Below the pieces are notes generated by a model that was given only the letters and a program-made list of their open reading frames with translations, searched no databases and had not been told where the DNA came from. The position numbers were made by a program, and so were the translations under genes. From Trochalopteron elliotii (Eukaryota > Chordata > Aves > Passeriformes > Leiothrichidae), in contig JANPWX010000054.1 in NCBI GenBank assembly GCA_024734555.1, positions 4,376,287 to 4,440,286 of the forward strand: DNA of 64,000 nucleotides, read 5' to 3'. Numbering within the stretch: position 1 is the first letter of the stretch; every line of letters begins with the position of its first letter. This document shows positions 12,061 to 26,500 of the stretch, in pieces.

Positions 12061-15000
12061 GGCAGTATCACCAGGAGTGCCTGAGGTACTTGTGCTGCAG
12101 TCTCAGTTCTGAGGAAGCATCCTGAGGCCTGGGAAAGCCATGCTGCAGGAGCTGTAGAGCAGACAAAAGACACATCAGAGATATTGAGTAAATACGTATT
12201 GAAGTAGCAGATCAGATCTTCTAGCAGATCAGAAGCCTGAAAGCCTTTTGAACTCCAAAAGGAGAAAATAAGAGATGCTCTGTGATGTTTGCCACTCCTC
12301 CTTTTCTGAACAAACACCGATCACAACACACACTGAGCCAGTGCAATCTTGTGTTGTAAATGATCTGTCTACTCTTGCAGGGCTCTGAGTGCAAGTCAAG
12401 ATTTGGGAAAGACAGAAAGTGAGGCTTTGGTTATTCATAAAACTCCAAGGAAGATTTACAGACAGGACTGCCTGCAAGACTTTGGCCCAAGGCTTGGTAT
12501 TCTCTGAGCACATCTGTTCTATCTCCCTGGAGCTGGGACTCAGCTGTATTTGGGGTGAATGGAAGGCAATTAGTATTTTCATATCATCTTAAGTTAGGCA
12601 CTCAGAACTGATGCATGTTTGTCTGGGGACTCATATTCCTTGACAGAAGTTATTTTAACCAGGAAGAAAAGTCAAAAATTTGGTGAGGCTTAATTATTTG
12701 CCAAATAATTTGTGTACTTTCAGATGTGCACGATAACCTTTGCAGTAGGTGCATATGAGAACGTGACATTTTGGATTAAGAGGAGCATCGTTGGGTTTAG
12801 CTGAAATGCCTCTTGGCAGGCAGTGAAATGAGTGGCTGCATATTTACATGCAGAATGTCATTTATATAAATCAAATCTTGAACACAAATACCTGGAGATA
12901 TTGTTTTCCTGTTTGCAAAAGTTCATCATGGTATTTTGTGTGTTCTTGAGTGTAAGGCATGAATTAATCATTTGAAACAGCATTCAGGAGCCATAGACAG
13001 TCTCTGCTCTTATCTTGGGCAGCAGGTAGAGAAATGGCAAAATGTGTTCCCCAAACCAAGGATTTTAAGATTTTATACCAGAATGTCTACCATGTGAGAA
13101 TGTCTTGCAGAGCAGAATCCTATGCACATTGGTACTCTAAACTGGAAATAAGGTACTTAATACCTAAAAAAATAGCTGATCACTCTTGAGGGCTTTAAAC
13201 AGAAAAGAAAAAAAAAGGAATATCTTAAGTGAAAGAAAGTTATATAAGAAATAATTAATTACAGTGCTACTTAATTCCTCACCTGAGATTAGACCCTCTG
13301 CTATGATCTCTTCTGTACAAGTTTCTTAAGTTTAACACAGAGGGAAAGAGATAAAGAGATTTGAATCAGAGAAGGAGTAAAGAGGATGTTTTTTGAAAGG
13401 TATGTTTTGCAAGGATGCTTGAAGGTGAAGCTGGTGGCCTAGTGTTTACAAATTATGAATTTTTACTGGATTGGACTCTACTGACTCTGTTAATTGACTC
13501 TGGAGCTTTGACTTGATGCCTGCTCACTCTGAAAAGGTTTTAGTGCCGTTATTTGAGGAATATTCCATATGGATTCCATACCTATGACAGAAGCTTCTCC
13601 TCAGTTTAGAAGAACCTGAAATTTAGCAGTTGCTTCTTCATGTGAACATTTCAGGCTTTGCTTCTCCCTGAGTCATTCATTGAAAATGGACTCCACCAAA
13701 GTACTGTGCACCACTGAGCACAGCAAGGTACAGAACAGGATCTCTTTTGTCTTATGTCTGTAATTTGGAAAGTCACCTGCAGGTTTCAGAGACAAACCAC
13801 TGTTGAAATTTGTGGTTATCCCTAATATTAATACAAGCTCTTTCAGATGACAATTGTAATACTTCTCTATCCTGAATATTATTAAAGGGAGGAAAATAAT
13901 CCTTTGGAATTTATCCTAAATGGAACTGACTACTAAACTGTTATCAGGAAAAAGAAAAAATAGCTTTCCCCTTCCATGGAGGTTCCTCTTAACTGCCCAA
14001 AAATAAGGTAGAATAAAATACTTTTGTGTCAGAGTCTCCAGAAGTGACTGCAGTAAGTGCAATAAAAGTGGCTTGGTCTGTGGCACTCTGTCCTTTCAGT
14101 CTGAAATATCACAGGTGCTCAGATGATTTCAGCCCAAGTTAGAGGAATTATCCTCCTAAAAATTGTTTCCTGTGAAATGCTCAGCAATTTCAAACTGAAT
14201 CCAAAAGTAAAAGAAGTTTTTTAATCCTCACTGTCTCCTTAATGAGGAAAGATGGAGGACTGGAACATATTTGAACAGGTGGAGAAGGGTTACTACAATC
14301 TTAATTCCTATTCTCTGAGAAAGCCCGCAGGCCTGATATGAGTGAGTTTCAATTGAATTTCCACAGTGGAGTCAGTTGTTATTTTATCCATCTGACATAC
14401 AGAGAGATTGTCTTGTCATGGTCATTTCAGTCACGGACATCCACTCTTCACTCTGCTCCATTTGGTTTCACAAAATGTCTAGTTTCTGCAGGAAGGCTGG
14501 TTTTGCTTTTATTTCTTGAGCTGAATTGCCTCTTGCTGCCTTAAACAATTTTACTTGGAGAAGCTGGGCACACAGGGATAAAGGATACCTCACTTTGCAG
14601 GATGCCTTCTTCGTTCAAAATATTCACATCTGAGACTAGGTGATTTTTGTGACATTTTTACATCCTTTTTTGTGTGCTTGTTCTGATAGCTACAATGTGA
14701 TTTTATCAACAGATTGGAGATCTCCCTGTGTTCTGTTTTATGGGGAAAAGTAATAGCTTTCACTGACCCATCTGACACAGCTGGGAAAAGAAAAGTGTTT
14801 GCTTGGGCCCATTACCTCTTTTCAGATCTGAAAAATAATTTGCATGCTTTCAAGAAGAGTCCTAGCTATGCAGCTGTCTCTTATCACACACTGTTCCCAG
14901 CTTCAGAATGTATGAACAAATGTATTTGGAATGATGAATAATAAATAATCTTTATCTCAACACACTCTTTTAGTACACAAAGTCTCGAGACACTTCACAA

Positions 15001-17660
15001 AAAGTAATAAACTTCCTATAAAGAATAAGGACCAATGTGCTGCCACCTCCTCACGGGGAAGTGGCAAATCAAATATGCACAGGCACTCTACAGAGGACAG
15101 ACTCTCATGCAGAGCACTTGTGCATTGAAGCATGCATAAAAGATAGGAAGAGTTTTCAGGGTTTTTCCTCATATCCACAAGCACTTGTCTGTTGATGAAA
15201 ACTGGCAGTGAAAGATAACCAAGAACAAAGGTTGCATTATCATGATTTCTAAATTGAAGTCTTAATTAGATTTAAAAAATACAGTAACCCATATTTTAGG
15301 TGAACTTCAAAGATAGAGTGGGACTGACCAGCTTGGAATTTGCCCAGAGCACCTATTTTGAGATACTAGCCCATTGGGAAACCACTCAGTCCCTGTCAGA
15401 TGTCTGCATTTCTCAATATTAAGAAGCACAGGAGCTGCAGGAGGGCAGTACCTTCTCAGGCCAGATTCTGGGCATTTGCTAAGTATCAGCTCAGTAGCTG
15501 ACACACAGAAATTCCTGAAAATGTTACTGTCCTGCAGTACCATGTACTTGTCTTACAAATTTTCCTTTGAGCTTTATTCTGCAGTCCTTATGTCATTGGG
15601 GCAGCTGATGTGAGTTGAGTTGAAGATACAACCCTTTGTGCCCTGTGCCTGAGGACTTTAGTTGTCATGCACCCAGCCTGGTTTTACACAACACGACTGC
15701 CACCATGGCAGAGTTTTAGAGAAAAATGCTGTTAAGTTGTGAGAAAACCTATGAGCTAAAGCCACACAAGCTAAGACAAGCAAAACAATAGGCTCAAGAG
15801 TCTTTGCTGAGATGGGGTTACTTAAAGCTCAGGGATTCAAGAAGAAAACACTGACATGAAAAGCTGTAAAATCCTAGGGAGAAAAAGGCAAAGAATAGGG
15901 AGACAGCAAATCTGCAACATCAAAGATCAGCCTAGGAGCAGAGGCAGACCCTTCCCTCACTTGACTTATGACTTCAGCAGAAACTCACCCAGAATCAAAA
16001 GAATATTTGTGTGGCCCTGTAGCATGGTAGTCCCAGTTACCCACTGCACATATTCACCAATAAATAAATGTGGACTCTGAAGTTGTTTTACTTGCTTGCC
16101 GACTCAGGAGATACCCAAGCAAAAGCAACCCAGAGGTGAAAGGCTAAGGAAGAAATGAGCCTTTGCAAGAGGCAAATCTATTTCCATCCCTCTTCCTCTC
16201 ATTAATTCCCTAGTAGCCATTTTCTCTGGGAGTCCCAAACTACCAATGAACTGTGTTCACGCCAGCTGAAGAGAAGAAGGGAGATCCATTCATCAAGCCT
16301 TCTCTCTCTCCTTCCTCTTGGCTAAGGGAGCAGGAAAAAAGAACAGACATAGGTGAGGAATCCAGCAAGATGAGGTAGTTCAGAGTAGAAGTAAAAATTA
16401 GTATTACTGCCTTTGGTATGATGGGTGTGGAGGCTCAGACTGTGCTTGTGCTGATCCAAATAGACTAGAGGCATATTTCTGTTCCTGAAAAGAAAAGCAG
16501 GAAGCAGTCTAAAACTAGGTGTTCCCTGAAGAAGGAAAGTAAATGCTTTTGTCCCCTTCTAGATATTCTTCCTCTCAGAAATTCAGTAGTGCTGTATGAT
16601 TTCCATTTAACCCGGGCAGTAGGAGCTCAGGCGTTTGTTCCCATCACCTACACGCTTCCAGTGCCGAAGTAGGAAGGAACTGCCTAAGCAGGGCTGTGGA
16701 GAAAGCCTGTGCTTTAGAGAGCTGCCACCAGTACCTTCTGCAGTACAGGCCTATTCTGATCCACGTTAGCTGTGAAACCTGGCTGGCAGCCCAAACTGGT
16801 AATCCTTCAAGCAATGCAGATTTTCTAGTTCAAAGTAAGCGTTTCTTCCCATTTTCATGCTTTAAAAGCCTCCCTTTTTAAATCAGGGTTAAATCACAAA
16901 TGAACAAATGCTAATAGAAAAGTTCACATGCATAACCCCTGCAGTGTATTTACCTATGTAAATAACATGTAATTTTCACTATTTAATTACTGTTTCATGT
17001 CCCATTTCCTGCTGTAGTCTATATTTAAATCGCATATTTACCTCTATCTACTTTCTCATAATGTGTCTTGATATGAATATTCATGCCACCATTGAGTGGT
17101 TGATTACTTCTGTGCTAACCTTGAAAATACTTCCTTTGCAACACAGCAAACAGCCGGGTGCTGTGGTTGTATAACAGCAAAGAAAAGAAAATACAGTAAA
17201 TAATGCTCAGGCTGCTTGGGATCAGGCCATACTCTCCTTTGTTTTTTCCTCAGCAGGTATTTTTTACTCTTCTTATAAATTAAGCCAAGTTACTTCTGAC
17301 TGTAGTTCCCTGAATTATAACTCTGGAGACCGGGTTTCCATAGAAAAGGAGTGGTGCAAGTAACAGGCAGTGCAGAATTCCTGCCCATGGTACAGCCTTT
17401 TCAGATGGGAGAGAAAAGCAGTTTCTCTTGCAGCTGGATGCACATTTCTTTTCAATCATGTGAAAATTGAAAGAGCATTCTTATTGTTCTAAATTAGAAA
17501 CAGTCTGGAGGAGTTATCTGAGGACAAAAAGAGGGAGCAAGACCAACAGAATTAAGCCTGGTGAAGTAACATGGAACCAGTCTTGATTTGAACTTATATC
17601 CATTATGACTGGTTTGCATCACAAAACTTTGATGTTCAACTTATATTTCAAAACAAAGGC
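12061..17660. other. Gene-free unique sequence
   Basis: No identifiable gene. The longest overlapping frames (12229-12582 minus, 117 codons; 12389-12592 plus, 67 codons) lack domains and shadow each other. A 12-bp palindrome ATGAATATTCAT at 17073-17084 resembles a POU-type double site, in a mildly enhancer-like AT-rich stretch at about 16960-17110. Confidence 0.6.
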
Positions 17661-17686
17661 TTTTTTTTTTTTTTTTCTCTTTTTAG
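17661..17686 (+). other. Long polypyrimidine tract ending in AG (splice-acceptor-like)
   Basis: About 16 consecutive T residues followed by CTCTTTTTAG form one of the strongest acceptor-like signals in the window. An open frame continues from 17687 to a TAA ending at 17793. It has no recognised homology and no clear upstream donor. A poly-T tract, for example an old retroposed tail in reverse orientation, is an equally good explanation. Confidence 0.25.
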
Positions 17687-17793
17687 GTGAACAGAACAAT
17701 TTAGTTTGGAAAATGAATGAAGAGACACTTTTTCAAGTGTTTTCAACACTTCTCTGTTTCATAATTCAAGATATAAGGAGAGAAGCAGGCTAA

Positions 17794-20700
17794 TTTTCCC
17801 TGATTTGTTTTGCACTTTAATCCCTAGGATGGAATGGGCCATGGCCTGGCAAAGCCTGTTTCCCCCACACTGATTATGGAGAAAGTCTGCAGTCACTCTG
17901 AGCCTGTGAAACACAGGCAGGTGTTTCCTGGGCTGTGTGACTCTCCATATCCAGGACTATTACTTGTGACAGAAAGACAGACAACTTTGCAGGTGGTGAG
18001 AAAGGGAATTACCTTGTAACAATGTCATATTGACTCGGCCACATACAGAACGGTGTGTCATTCTTCTAGCCCTCATGTACCTTCTTTGGAGCAAAACCTG
18101 CACACCTCAGTTTCCCCATCCTGCTCAGTGAATCTCCTTGGGGCTGGTTTAAAGACGCCTGCAAAGATGCTGCTGCTCACCCTTGAAGCACTGAGCTCAC
18201 AGCCAGGTAACCTGTCCTGCATTTTTGTTGGAGAAGAGCACAGTACTTTAGTCTACACTGTTTATACCTTCACCTCTAGGGGTGTCTTCTGGGTATCTTC
18301 ACACCTAAGGCACCATTCCTTGACAACTTTGCAGTTATGACTCAGTGATTTCAGAGATTTCCAGCCTACAGAAGAGTGAAAACAGGCCTGAGGTATGAAT
18401 TTACTTCTGTGAGAAGCCAGGGGGTGTCTCCTACTGAGACACGATTTTGTTTCATGGCCTCTGCTGGTTTATCACGCACTATGGAGTGGTTAAGGGAGTT
18501 ACAGCTGCTGAGATAATGCAAAAAGTTTAGGCTGACATGGATCTTCACCTAATTAACGTACAAGGATTGAGAGTTTTCTTGACTCTGATGTCTCTCATCT
18601 TCACTGTCTCCATTGCTGCGTGTAGAAGGCTCTTTGGATCTGCCCAGTTGATTCAGCCCCGCAGAGGCCAAATACATTCATTCACATTCAGAACACAAAT
18701 GGACACAATCAGCATGGCAAGATTTTGATATGGCAGCCTTTCTCCCGGGTCCTTATCATCAGATTTGTTACAGCACTGGCTAAGAGCCAGGCTAAAATGG
18801 AGCTCTGCTATTCCACACACAGGGGTTCTATGAAAGGAAGGGTGGACAAATGTGTCCTCACCCTCAATGCCCATAGCTGAAAATGAGATCTTAATAACTT
18901 CATTTTATGGATAGGTGAGAGCATTCTTTGCTGAGGACCATTTCTTTCCTACACAATACTTTTTAAAGAGTTCTACTGGGACATAAAAATGTAAAAATAC
19001 AATTGCCAAAGTTACTAAATTAGATCATTGTTACATAACATGCTGTCATTTTTTAATCTATGCAGGCTGCATATTGCTTTTTTACACAGTTCAAAGTTGA
19101 GATGGACAAACTTTAAGTAACTCTGTAAGGATCAGCAGGAAACTATAAGATCCCATAACTGTTCTGAGCTTTAAATAAGTTTCATTTTTAATGATTCTGT
19201 TCTGCCTCCAAATAAACTGAAAAATGACTAGAATCTAAAGCTTATTTAGGAAGTTGCCATAGTAACAATTAACTACCTCTAAGCCCTTCAGCTTTATCTT
19301 TTTTCACTGAGGTGCCCTAAATTACTTGAATCCTGAATTGCTACAGTAATATATCCATGTCTTTGAACTAAATGACATGGTTTTGCTAGAACCCTCATTA
19401 TGTGAATATTGATTGAATTTCTAATTGCGACTAGACATCATCTTGCTGACAGCACCACTGCAAGAAGCCATGTAAGACCAAGGAAGATTAATAGAAAAAA
19501 ACTGGAAAAAATAAAAATGTTTTTTCTCTGGGGATGCAGCTGAGATGATCAAACTGGGGAAACAGTGAATGAAGTAGAATTAACTTTAATGATTGAGTTT
19601 ATATGGACAAGAAGCCTCCTCCAGATGCAGTGCTGTTTGTTTCAGTTATTATCCTCTTACACTCTATTAAATTAAAAAAAATATCAGAGGAACCCAGAGA
19701 CTGATTTTGACCTGGGAATTAAATAATTATTCATTACAATGCAAAGGGCCTATTAACCCTAATTATTCTAATTTAGATGCATTTTCCACTCACTTTGTCC
19801 TGACCCTGGCAATCCTGATTTTATAGATTGTTTCATGAAATGCTGTGCTCTGTATTTTCCTTTATTAATTTGTCAGTTGTCATTTTACTTTATCCACAAA
19901 ACACAAGCATTTACCCCCTATTTCTTAGGTGACACTCAAGTCTGTAGCATTAATGCACACTGCTATTCTCATATCTGTTCTGCATTCACATATTTCAAAT
20001 CACTTCTGTTTGTTTCCTGCATAGCCCTTATTTATTTATTGTTCTAGAAAAGGAGTTCATTTTGATCTTGTGGGATTCTTTTTACCATAAAGACAGTATG
20101 TTTCTCAAGTGAAAGTGGGAAAACAGCACTTATCCATGGCATTTTTCAAGAAGGAAGTAGTGTTCCTTACATCAGATAACTACGAGCAGTATCTGATAAA
20201 AATTGAACTTTAAAGGAAGTGGAGGAAAATAATTCCCAATCTCACTTGGTATGCCTTTACTAATGTCAGTCCTAAGGCAACAAGGAAAAAGCAGATGACT
20301 TTATTATTGCTTTGATGAAAACAGTATTAATCTGGATTACCCTGAAACCTGTCCTGGGGTTTAATAATCATTTTAACTGCCGATAGCTTAAAAGGAATAG
20401 CTCAATGCTGCTTTCGTATTATTTTCTCCACGTCTGAAAAGAATCTCTGCAAGTCTGCTGAACGCCTTTTTGATAATAAAAGAACAATATCCTAAAGCAA
20501 AGATGTTAGCTTCATTCCTAGATCTGACAGGAAGAGACACAATCATGCAATGCAAATAAAATCTGGAACAAAAGGGTAAGATATGGTCATTTCTGAACCA
20601 GAGAAAATGATTCAGCAGCCATAGATTTTTTGTCTGCATTGCAGTTCTCAGAATTTTCATAATTTACATGACTAAGAGATGTTTGGCTGCTCAACCTTGT

Positions 20701-23500
20701 AATTCACAGGGAAATAGCATCTGGCTGTTTTGACTGTTATATTGACCTTGGAGAGCTTCCTGCACATATTTTTCTCCTGCAAAAATGCCTATTGCTATCA
20801 CATAAAGCAAAATAGCAGTGACCCCAGTCTTCAGAACATTATATAGCATGAGCAGATCCAGTTCCTGGGTCATGCACTGTTGTCACTCAGCATAGGACAG
20901 AGCAGTCACATGGCTTGGCTGAATGAGGGGAGTTTTCAGTCACAGCTACACCGTGTCTTGAAAGGTGCAAATTTGAGCACTAGGAAAAGGTATCTATCAC
21001 CCTCACACATTCCAGCCAAATCACCATTCTCCCTATTAGGCAGCTCTACCTCCTCTTATTGTCTTGCTAAAATTGTTCTAACAGCCTGCTAGGACAGGGT
21101 AGCTGGGGGTGGCTGACTGTGACACATCTGACTTGACTTACAGGTATGTGATAGATGAGTAGAAGAGGGAAAGCCACTGAGGCTGGGGACAGTGTCAGTG
21201 TGGCACTGGCTGTGCCATTACTCACTGACTAGCAGCGGGCTGCCTTACTGACAAGGGGCTGAAATGGGCTGGCAAGGCAGGAGAGCACAAGCACTGTCTC
21301 CTCAGTGGGTGCTCGAGGAAATGTAGGGCTGGAGGTGGCTCTGAACAAGTTAACCCCATGTCAGCCAGCAGCTGAGTGAGTGCCCACCCACTCTCAGCAG
21401 CACTGGGACAAACATCACTTCCCCAGGCAGCTTCTGCGAGGGCAAATCAAAAGTGACCAGCTGAAGGGCAGCTGTAATACACACTACGCCTATTCTGCAG
21501 CAATTTTCAAAAACAGTTTTTGATAGTACCTCCCCTTCTCCATGTTTTTCTTCCCAGGATGGACATGCTGTATTTTCTGAAGACATCTCACTTTTGAAGA
21601 AGTTCTTACTATGGACACTGACCTCACAAGAAGCCACCACATCTTTTTTGGCCCTGCTTCCTGATGCCCTCTGATACTCTGTCCTCCTCCTCCTCCACCC
21701 TTCTGGCTCTATGGGAGGGCTGTTTGCCAGTCCTCTCCTCTGAGACCTCTGTGGCAGCAGAACAGACAAGCATCAGAGCCCCAGAGACTGCCCACACCTT
21801 TTTTCAAGAAAGAAAAAAAAAAACCTTTCCTGCCTTTCCTGGACACGCTGCACGTGGCCTCCACAATGTGCCCCTCTCCACATGTGATGCTCAACACAGA
21901 ACCTGAATGTACAAACACATGCTTTTTTAATACATATGCTTCATTTGTTCAGCCTGTTTGATTCAGACACATTGATTCATGCATTTACTTTCCTTGGAGA
22001 TTTTAACACCAGCTCATACATACAGAATGAGAGAAGATGTAGCAATACCATTGAAACTGGCTTGTAACAGATGTTAGTGAAGATAGTTATGGTGTCTGCC
22101 TGGCACACCTCTTTGTTTCTTGGGTGATGTGAGTGGTAGAGAAATAGAGGAGAAAAAGAGAGAAGGATTGGAAACCTGAGGTGTATGTCTGGAAACGAAA
22201 CAATTTTGTACATTCATTGCTTCTGTCTGGAGAGGAGCCATCTTAAAACTATGAATTACACTCTGAACCTGAGGAGAAAAAGCTATACCTTTGATTTCTT
22301 GCAGAAATGTGCTGAGGTTCTTCTACAGTGAGCAGAGTGTGCTTTCCAAAGTAACTGGCCTCAGTTACAAAAGGAACCAACTGTTAGAGTCTAGCTGGAG
22401 CCTGGTGCTGAAAGGCAAAACACTTAGTAAAAACCTAGTTTGTATCTTCAGTGAAAATAGTCCATTTTAGACAAATGCACAGGTATTTTCCTATGCTATT
22501 TGTGAAAGTATTTTTGCATATTACCAAGGAAAGCATTTATACTTACTAGACATGAGATATGCAGTAAATGAATGACTGGTTGCCAAAAATCAAAAGTGAT
22601 GGTTGGGATCACTGAAGTATGGACTTTCTTTCTCTTTTTTTTCCTTACCCCTTTTTGCCATTGCTTCTGCAGTTGTCAAACCCCAAAATAATGGGATAAT
22701 ACCATAAACAGGTGCCTGGTATCTACACTGCAAAGATATTTTTGATCTGTAAGTTTAATTACGAATGGCCAATATATGTGAGCCTTGCAAGCAAGTTTCT
22801 CTTCAATGTGATTTTGCAACCTATTTAAAAAATGAAGTATTACAGTGGGAATGGACATATTCATGATTCATGAAAACTTTGGGAAAAGGATCAGTAGGAC
22901 ACATTTTAGATTTGGGCTATATGCCCCTCGCTGTTCAAAGTGTATTCATTCAGACTTATGCTTCAAGATCATAAAATTCAAAAGGAATTAAAAACCTGTC
23001 AAAACACTTGCCTAAGAAGGCATTCATTGGGAGTATTGCAGGGAGGACTTAAAATAAAAATGCCTGGCTGTCACTTTTTGTGGTATTTGTAGTTTCACAT
23101 CCCTCAAGACAATCTACAAGGTGTCCCACTAAGGTCCATAGATTTTGGAACAGAACTTTAGTAAACAAGTATTTAAGAATATTTTAAACATTAATGACAG
23201 ATCTCACAGGAATCAAAGGCATCTCAAATATTAAAAATTGCTGACAGGATGTAGGCATTAATAGGTGCTTAAGAGCTTTGCTGTGTCCAAGTATGAGTGT
23301 GAGGAATTGTATTGCTAACAGGGCAGAGGAAGTTTGTTTTCATAGCAATTTGCTTGGAAATGGACTTTTTAAATATCTGAATCAGTAAGTATTTGACTTG
23401 GTACCTAGAACTGCATACTTTAAGAGGGTACTTAACCTGCTTTTAACACCCAGGAATTCCAGTATTTGAACAACCATTCTGCAAACTGCAGCCCACTGCT
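17794..23500. other. Gene-free unique sequence
   Basis: No gene, RNA gene or transposon recognised. The region around 21200-21900 is somewhat richer in GC and carries longer background frames on both strands (up to 139 codons, minus, 21769-21350) without recognisable domains. Confidence 0.55.
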
Positions 23501-23532
23501 TTACCTCAGAGTGTGCAGCTCAGTACGCTGAC

Positions 23533-23568
23533 ATGGAGATAACGTGCTGCTCACGTGTACATCTCCAT
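23533..23568. repeat. Two-tier inverted repeat containing CACGTG
   Basis: Outer arms ATGGAGAT (23533-23540) and ATCTCCAT (23561-23568) are perfectly complementary. Inside them ACGTG (23542-23546) and CACGT (23552-23556) pair around a CTGCT loop. The right inner arm is part of a CACGTG E-box. It could fold into a small hairpin with an internal loop, but the stem is shorter than in typical microRNA precursors. Confidence 0.5.
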
Positions 23569-26500
23569 CACTTACCTGCATTTTCAAAGGCATCTCCAGC
23601 TGAAGCACATTATCATGCTGTGCTCATGAGTTAATGAGCAGAGCTAGATTTGAAGGAGTCACTCCCACTTAGGCACAGCCCGGAGCGTTTCTTCAAAAAT
23701 TCATTACAAGGATCTGCATGCCATTTTCCATGTGCTTTGAATCAAAGCTTGCACACATCTGAGCTCATCCCAGATCAGGGTCATATAATCTTGAGATGCT
23801 GACATTGTATCCCTGTGCACACTGCACAAGTAGCTTAGTAATTTCTTGTTCATATTTTCATATATATAGATTTCTATTCACATCCCTAGTGACTATGTAT
23901 ATATTGGGCTAGATAGATTATCAGGCTCACCTGGGAGGGCATGATTTATGTTGGTATGGACAGCGTTCCTCCAAGGCAATGGTAGTTCCCAAGACATTAC
24001 AGGTATTATTCTCAAAAAGATCCTGCTCCTCTCCCTGGGGAATGCTGTTTTCCACAGTGCTTTGCATGGTAAACCTCATAGTCTGTTACAAGCAGGAAAG
24101 AAGCTCAAGGAAGAGAGTGAAAACTGATCCACCATAGACTTGAGGGATTATTTTCTTTTTTTTTAAGGCTTACCTCCACAGTGGATGCTACTAACTTAAA
24201 TTTAATACAGTATTCTAATTTTCATTCTCTTATTTACACATAGATGGTAAATAAATGCTTCCCAGTGAATCAATTGAGTATGTTGGGACTTGAACAACAC
24301 CTGTTGCTAAATATAAATAAATAGTAAGTCAAAACTGATGTAAGTCAGCAGAAAAAATATAGTGGCAAGATACTGTTTTTAATTACATAACAAACTAGAT
24401 CCTAAATCACATTGTCTCTTCAGTTGTCTTGGACTGCATTAAGGCAACAGTTTGGAGACAGAAAGTTTCTCTTCCTGTTCTACCTCCCACAATTCTCTGT
24501 ATTGGTGAATGACCCTTCATAACTTGGAATTTATACTAACAGCTATGTGGCAGATAATCACTTAAAGAGGAAATGGAGGCTGGCAAATTTTCTAGAACAA
24601 CAAAGGTAAAAGGTTTCCAGCTCAGCACACCCCATTGTAACTGGGAATCTTGAAAAAGATAAAACCAAATCCAAAGTGGAGTCTTGCTGTGGTTTCTGCT
24701 GAAAGGCAATTAATTTAAAAAATCGTGTGGTTTACATTTAGCATTGCTTAGCTAAGAACCCCTTTACAGACACTCCTTTCTGGTGTTGCCTTGCAAGGAT
24801 ATTATGGTTGCTATTGGAAGAAATCAGGCAAAATTCTGCTGTTCAGTGTATTGCAGTTGGTAATTGCTCCTTTATTTATAAACAATAATTATCTTAGCAT
24901 GCAAATACATTCATCATGGACCTCTCTCACCCCTCCTATTTATACTCCTTAGTGTCAAATGCAGCTTACAACTACGTTTCTAACTCTCCCTGTTATACAG
25001 CACTCCAGTTTCCTCTTTTTAAATTTGATTTTGGCAAGCTGACTGTACTTCAAACTCACGTTCCTTTTGATGTTGTACACTCTACAAAACGGACCATTCA
25101 ATAACATTTGGGTTTAGAAGGCTTCACAGTTTGCACAAAGTAAACCAGACAGAACAAAGAAGTAACCATCCAGAATTCTGATGGCACGCTCATGAGTGGA
25201 TTTTCTCCTGTGGGAAGGTTCATATTTCATAGAAATTCAGACATTCCAGTAGTATTTGAGGTATCAGCAAATCAGAACTATTCCAAAAATCAATCAATTT
25301 CACTATGAGTAACAACAGAGCTGGAAGCAGCTCCCATAAGGCACAGAAATTGAAGAAAAAACAGGGGAGTGAGATAATGTTAATTGGATCCTTGACATGT
25401 TACCATTTCCTGCTGAGCCAAGTTTCAGATAAGACATTTGCATGTGGATAAAATGTGATAAGCTAGTTTTGGATGAGTTATACAGAAATTATGTTTCCTC
25501 ATCTACCTACATATCATTACACTTTACCATTAAAAACACTCAGTCTAGATGTATCTACAATTTAAATATTTGAGAGCTTACTACAGATTGAAGTGTTACA
25601 TAGCCTCAGATTTCTCACCTCCACCATAAGCTTCTTGAGGAACCTGAAGAAGGAGCTGTTAAAAGCTACAGTGAGCTGTGTCAGTGTGTGAAGACATCCA
25701 TGTACAATATTAAATACATCTCTGATGTTCATCTTCTACCTAGAGAAATTCAGTGGTGAGAGGGAGGGGAACCTCATGAGAGATCATTCAGAGGATCTGA
25801 TGCTGGATAAGAATCAAAGGAATCATCTGAAGATCAGTGCAATCATTTGTAAAAGAAAACCACTTTCTGTGAATACTTATAACTTTGGAGAAACACTACA
25901 TGCATTATAGATCAATGAGAACTTGTGTTCTGAACAGTAAGGACAATGAAGGTCAGGGTGTGATTGCTTTCTAATTCACTTCAGCCTGTAAACAATGGGC
26001 CTGGTGGGCTCTTATGCTCAAATTCTTTGGAAATGAGTCTCTGGATTTGTTGGGGCAGGGATCCTAACTGAAGTAGGATTTTTGTTCTTAATGTATGAAA
26101 GCATGAATATCCAGAGCATGTTACTTATACATTACACTGCCTACTGGTTTTAATACAGCAGGCTAGAAAAAAAAAATTAAGTGCATCAAGGGCAAAAGTG
26201 AGATCAGAACCTATTATATATTATGGGATATGATGTATTAAATCATAGCCTCCTTAAATCTCTTAAAACAAAACTCAAACTATTTTGTTTGACAAAACCT
26301 CTATCTTTTTCCCCTCAACGTTATTATCCCCATTCTCCTCAGATGGCCCAGTGGTGGGGTGAAATAAAATATGATACAATGACTAGAAGATTGATCCAGA
26401 CAAGTGAAAAAAATCAAATACAGAGCATTGCTTTTTAAATTATGAGAGATTTTAAACATTTTCTGCAAGAAGATGCAAAAGAGATTATTTGGTTCTTGGT

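Noticed and set aside
16371..16380. TGAGGTAGTT, resembling the let-7 seed
   Set aside because: Only the seed matches; the rest of the mature sequence and a precursor hairpin are absent.
17073..17084. 12-bp palindrome ATGAATATTCAT as a POU dimer site
   Set aside because: About a dozen or more 12-bp palindromes are expected by chance in a window this long; noted only in passing.
25725..25910. 61-codon plus frame with protein-like composition
   Set aside because: No recognised similarity, weak start context, typical length for chance in AT-rich DNA.
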